The notes under the pieces: model-generated
Database searches by the model: none
Told to the model about the DNA's origin: nothing
What the model saw: the letters and a program-made list of their open reading frames with translations, nothing else
Made by a program: the position numbers and the translations under genes
Assembly (NCBI GenBank): GCA_964645585.1
Contig: CAZYAN010000020.1
Span: 1 to 64,000 of the forward strand
From: DATGSL01 sp964645585
Lineage (GTDB): Bacteria; Verrucomicrobiota; Verrucomicrobiia; Opitutales; T3Sed10-336
Reading direction: 5' to 3'
DNA: 64,000 nt
In this document: positions 61,880 through 64,000 of the stretch, one piece after another
How positions within the stretch are numbered: the first letter of the stretch is position 1
How the letters are laid out: each line of letters starts with the position of its first letter

Positions 61880-63097
61880 ATGGCGGTAAACAAGAAGAAA
61901 GGACGGAAGAGGCTCGTGTGGCTGGGCGTCTTGGCTGTGGCGGTCGCGGCGGGCGTGTTCGCTTTTAACGGGCGGGCCGAAGCGCCGATTGCCGTGCAGA
62001 CGGAGGCGGTTTCGCGCCGGGATATCCAGGAACTGGTGGCGGCGAACGGACGGATTCAGCCGGTAACGCGGGTTGTGATCAACCCCGAGGTGAGCGGCGA
62101 GATCGTGGAACTTCCACTGAAGGAAGGGGCGAAAGTAGAGGTGGGCGACTTGCTCGTGCGGATCAAGCCGGACGCCTATCGCGCGAGTGTTGAGTCGGCG
62201 GAAGCGGGTCATTTGGCGGCCAAGGCCGGCATGGAGCTGGCGAAGGCGAACAGGGAGCGAGCCAAACTCGAGCTGGAACGGAGCGAGCAGCTTTACGCGA
62301 GAAATCTGCTTTCCGAGTCGAGCCTGCTGGCGGCGCGGACCGAGTGGAACGTCGCGGAGGCGAACTACGAAAGCAGCATTCATCAGAGCGCCCAGGCCGA
62401 GGCGGCGCTGGAGCGGGCGAAGGACGATTTGGCGAAAACCACGATTTATTCGCCGCTGGCCGGGACGATAACGTCGCTAAAATCACAGGTGGGCGAGCGC
62501 GTCGTCGGAAGTATCACAATGGCCGGCACGGAGATTATGACGATTTCGGATCTGAGTGAGATGGAGGCGCGCGTTGAGGTGGGAGAAATGGATGTGGTCT
62601 TGATCGAGGAAGGCCAGCGGGCGGTCTTGGAGGTGGACGCCTTCCGGGGCGAGGAGTTTTCGGGGATTGTGACCGATATCGGAAACTCTGCGACGAGCGG
62701 TCAGTCCGGTCAGCAGCAGGAGGCGACGCGGTTTGAAATCAAAATCCGTATCCAGGAAACGGAGGCGTTTCGTCCAGGGATGTCGGTCGCCGCGGCGATC
62801 GAAACTCGGTTCCGGGAGAATGTGCTCGCGGTTCCGATCCAGGCGGTGACGACGCGCTTGCCGCCTGAGGCGCCGGACAACGGGGATGCGAAAACCAGTG
62901 CGCCGGCTCGTCCGGTGGAGGTCGTATTTGTCGTGGAAAACGGCGTGGCGCGCGCGGTTCCGGTCAAGCGGGGAATCAGCGACGATGCCTATGTGGAAAT
63001 CGTCGACGGCTTGCGCGAAGGCATGCGCGTGGTGACTGGCAATTATCAGGCGATCAACCGCGAGCTGGAGCATGGGCGGAGCGTGAAGGAGGAGTGA
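61880..63097 (+). CDS. MacA/HlyD-type periplasmic adaptor
   Basis: A 405-residue membrane-fusion protein of an export pump. A basic start and one N-terminal helix (VWLGVLAVAVAAGVFAF) anchor it in the inner membrane. RVVINPEVSGEIVELPLKEG is the biotinyl-lipoyl-like domain. Residues about 105-190 form the alpha-hairpin coiled coil (AKAGMELAKANRERAKLELE, EAALERAKDDLAKTTI), then the second lipoyl half and the beta-barrel (MEARVEVGEMDVVLIEEGQ). The C-terminal part ends with VVTGNYQAINREL. It works with the ATPase just downstream and a permease beyond the window, exporting drugs, lipids or peptides. The strong GAGGTGAT site fixes the start. Confidence 0.92.
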   Translation: MAVNKKKGRKRLVWLGVLAVAVAAGVFAFNGRAEAPIAVQTEAVSRRDIQELVAANGRIQPVTRVVINPEVSGEIVELPLKEGAKVEVGDLLVRIKPDAYRASVESAEAGHLAAKAGMELAKANRERAKLELERSEQLYARNLLSESSLLAARTEWNVAEANYESSIHQSAQAEAALERAKDDLAKTTIYSPLAGTITSLKSQVGERVVGSITMAGTEIMTISDLSEMEARVEVGEMDVVLIEEGQRAVLEVDAFRGEEFSGIVTDIGNSATSGQSGQQQEATRFEIKIRIQETEAFRPGMSVAAAIETRFRENVLAVPIQAVTTRLPPEAPDNGDAKTSAPARPVEVVFVVENGVARAVPVKRGISDDAYVEIVDGLREGMRVVTGNYQAINRELEHGRSVKEE

Positions 63098-63128
63098 ACG
63101 CGCTGAGGACTCTGGGGAAGGTTTGTTT

Positions 63129-63139
63129 GACCGCGGATG
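63129..63139 (+). repeat. ACCGCGGATG word between adaptor and ATPase
   Basis: GACCGCGGATG, identical to 61701-61711, followed by GCACAGGTGAGCACAGATGG with internal near-repeats. A small hairpin AAGGGC-GAA-GCCCTT lies at 63209-63223. All lie in the 149-bp space between two genes of one export system. Confidence 0.45.
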
Positions 63140-63232
63140 GCACAGGTGAGCACAGATGGAGGAAGGAGGATGAGGAAAACTTCCAGCGTTCAACTTTCAA
63201 TGGTTGGGAAGGGCGAAGCCCTTACTCTTATT

Positions 63233-63240
63233 GGGGGAGG
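63233..63240 (+). promoter_or_regulatory. Ribosome binding site of the ABC ATPase
   Basis: GGGGGAGG lies 6 bases before the GTG at 63247 and selects it as the start; the frame is open further upstream but through repeat sequence. Confidence 0.7.
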
Positions 63241-63246
63241 TTTGCG

Positions 63247-63930
63247 GTGGCTTTGATCTGCCTGGAGAACGTATCGCGGCGGTATGAGATGGGGACGGAG
63301 ACGATCCACGCGCTGCGCGACGTCTCGCTGGAGATCGCGCGCGGCGAGTATGTGGCGATCATGGGACCATCAGGCTCCGGAAAATCCACATTGATGAATA
63401 TTCTTGGCTGCCTCGATGTGCCGACTGAAGGGCGGTATCTGCTCAATGGAACCGATGTGAGCGAGATGGATGACAACGAGCTGGCCGATATTCGGAATCG
63501 CGAAATCGGCTTCGTCTTTCAAACGTTCAACTTGCTGCCGCGTTCGACCGCTTTGCGGAACGTGGAGCTGCCGCTGATTTATGCGGGTGTGAATGCGGAG
63601 AAGCGGCGGGAGATGGCGACGGCCGCGCTTGCGCATGTCGGGCTGGCCGATCGGGCGAGCCATAAGCCGACGGAGATGTCGGGAGGGCAGCGCCAGCGCG
63701 TGGCGATTGCGCGGGCGCTCGTAAACCGTCCGTCGATTGTGCTGGCCGACGAGCCGACCGGAAATCTGGACTCGCGAACCGGAGGCGAAATCATGGCGAT
63801 TTTCGAGGATTTGGCGCGGAAGGGAAACACGATTTTGCTGGTCACGCATGAGGAGGATGTGGCGCGGCACGCGAAGCGGATTATTCGGATTCGCGACGGG
63901 GGGATCGCGAGCGATGAGAAGGAATTTTAG
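63247..63930 (+). CDS. MacB/LolD-type ABC transporter ATPase
   Basis: A 227-residue ATP-binding subunit. GPSGSGKST is Walker A at about residues 40-48, FVFQTFNLLPRST is the Q-loop, SGGQRQRVAIARAL is the signature, IVLADEPTGNLDS is Walker B, and LLVTHEEDVARHA has the switch His. Q-loop and sequence type are those of the MacB/LolD/FtsE group, which drive export or lipoprotein release. It follows the MacA-like adaptor and is probably followed by a FtsX-type permease past the right edge. The stop codon TAG lies inside the first unit of a TTTTAGA heptamer array. Confidence 0.94.
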   Translation: MALICLENVSRRYEMGTETIHALRDVSLEIARGEYVAIMGPSGSGKSTLMNILGCLDVPTEGRYLLNGTDVSEMDDNELADIRNREIGFVFQTFNLLPRSTALRNVELPLIYAGVNAEKRREMATAALAHVGLADRASHKPTEMSGGQRQRVAIARALVNRPSIVLADEPTGNLDSRTGGEIMAIFEDLARKGNTILLVTHEEDVARHAKRIIRIRDGGIASDEKEF

Positions 63931-63952
63931 ATTTTAGATTTTAGATTTTAGA
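63925..63952 (+). repeat. Heptamer repeat array (TTTTAGA)
   Basis: Four perfect TTTTAGA units followed by TTTGG. The first unit contains the stop codon of the ABC ATPase gene (63928-63930). Confidence 0.85.
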
Positions 63953-64000
63953 TTTGGCGGGCGCTGCGCGGCGGGAATGAAATTTGTTTCGGAGATTCGG

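Noticed and set aside
1..64000. CRISPR arrays, transposases, integrases and phage genes
   Set aside because: No regular 25-40 base repeats with spacers and no recombinase-like protein were seen. The short tandem arrays have 7-base units without spacers.

Overview
The window is 64 kb of GC-rich bacterial DNA with one 100-base run of N at 27307-27406, so it comes from a draft or metagenome-derived scaffold. The gene content points to Verrucomicrobiota, probably an Opitutae/Puniceicoccales-like lineage; Lentisphaerota or Kiritimatiellota are less likely alternatives. This is inferred from pseudopilin-like proteins placed inside a glycan-degradation locus, very large secreted proteins with LamG-like domains and a shared C-terminal module, sialidases and a sulfatase without SusC/SusD genes, and ordinary Gram-negative housekeeping genes. 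No database search was possible.

1-2.8 kb: an ATP-grasp ligase overlapping an M20 metallopeptidase. 3.0-27.2 kb: a sialidase/sulfatase glycan-utilisation island. It holds an FCD-type GntR regulator with an operator-like palindrome over its own start codon, and two pseudopilin-like proteins. A tightly packed run follows: secreted protein, sialidase, FG-GAP propeller protein, two unknown proteins, and a Kelch-mutarotase/Na+-symporter fusion. Next come a decayed sialidase remnant, two giant secreted modular proteins that share a 1271-bp duplicated 3' end, a tandem-domain sialidase with a LamG tail, and a secreted sulfatase. The likely flow is cleavage outside or in the periplasm, mutarotation at the membrane, then sodium-driven uptake. 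No sialic-acid lyase, kinase or epimerase is present, so catabolism must be encoded elsewhere or the sugar may not be sialic acid.

27.3-46.3 kb: mostly core genes. They are an M16 protease, tRNA-Val(UAC) only 8 bp ahead of ilvN, ilvC, hemC, a fused cobA-hemD, trpF, RNase R and glycogen synthase diverging across 8 bp, a CoA-transferase/GNAT fusion overlapping a histone-deacetylase-like gene, an uncharacterised protein, N-acetylglutamate synthase (argA), a membrane-anchored protein and a PP2C phosphatase.

46.4-64 kb: a fused 5-oxoprolinase, two tandem terminators, an EEP-family hydrolase, a large autotransporter with acidic insertions, a CPBP membrane protease, a polyprenyl diphosphate synthase, an undecaprenyl-phosphate sugar transferase, a trans-sulfuration PLP enzyme, a xylulokinase-like FGGY kinase, and the adaptor plus ATPase of a MacAB-type export system whose permease lies beyond the right edge. 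Intergenic spaces here carry an unusual collection of heptanucleotide tandem repeats and dispersed palindromic or CCGCAAAG-type elements.
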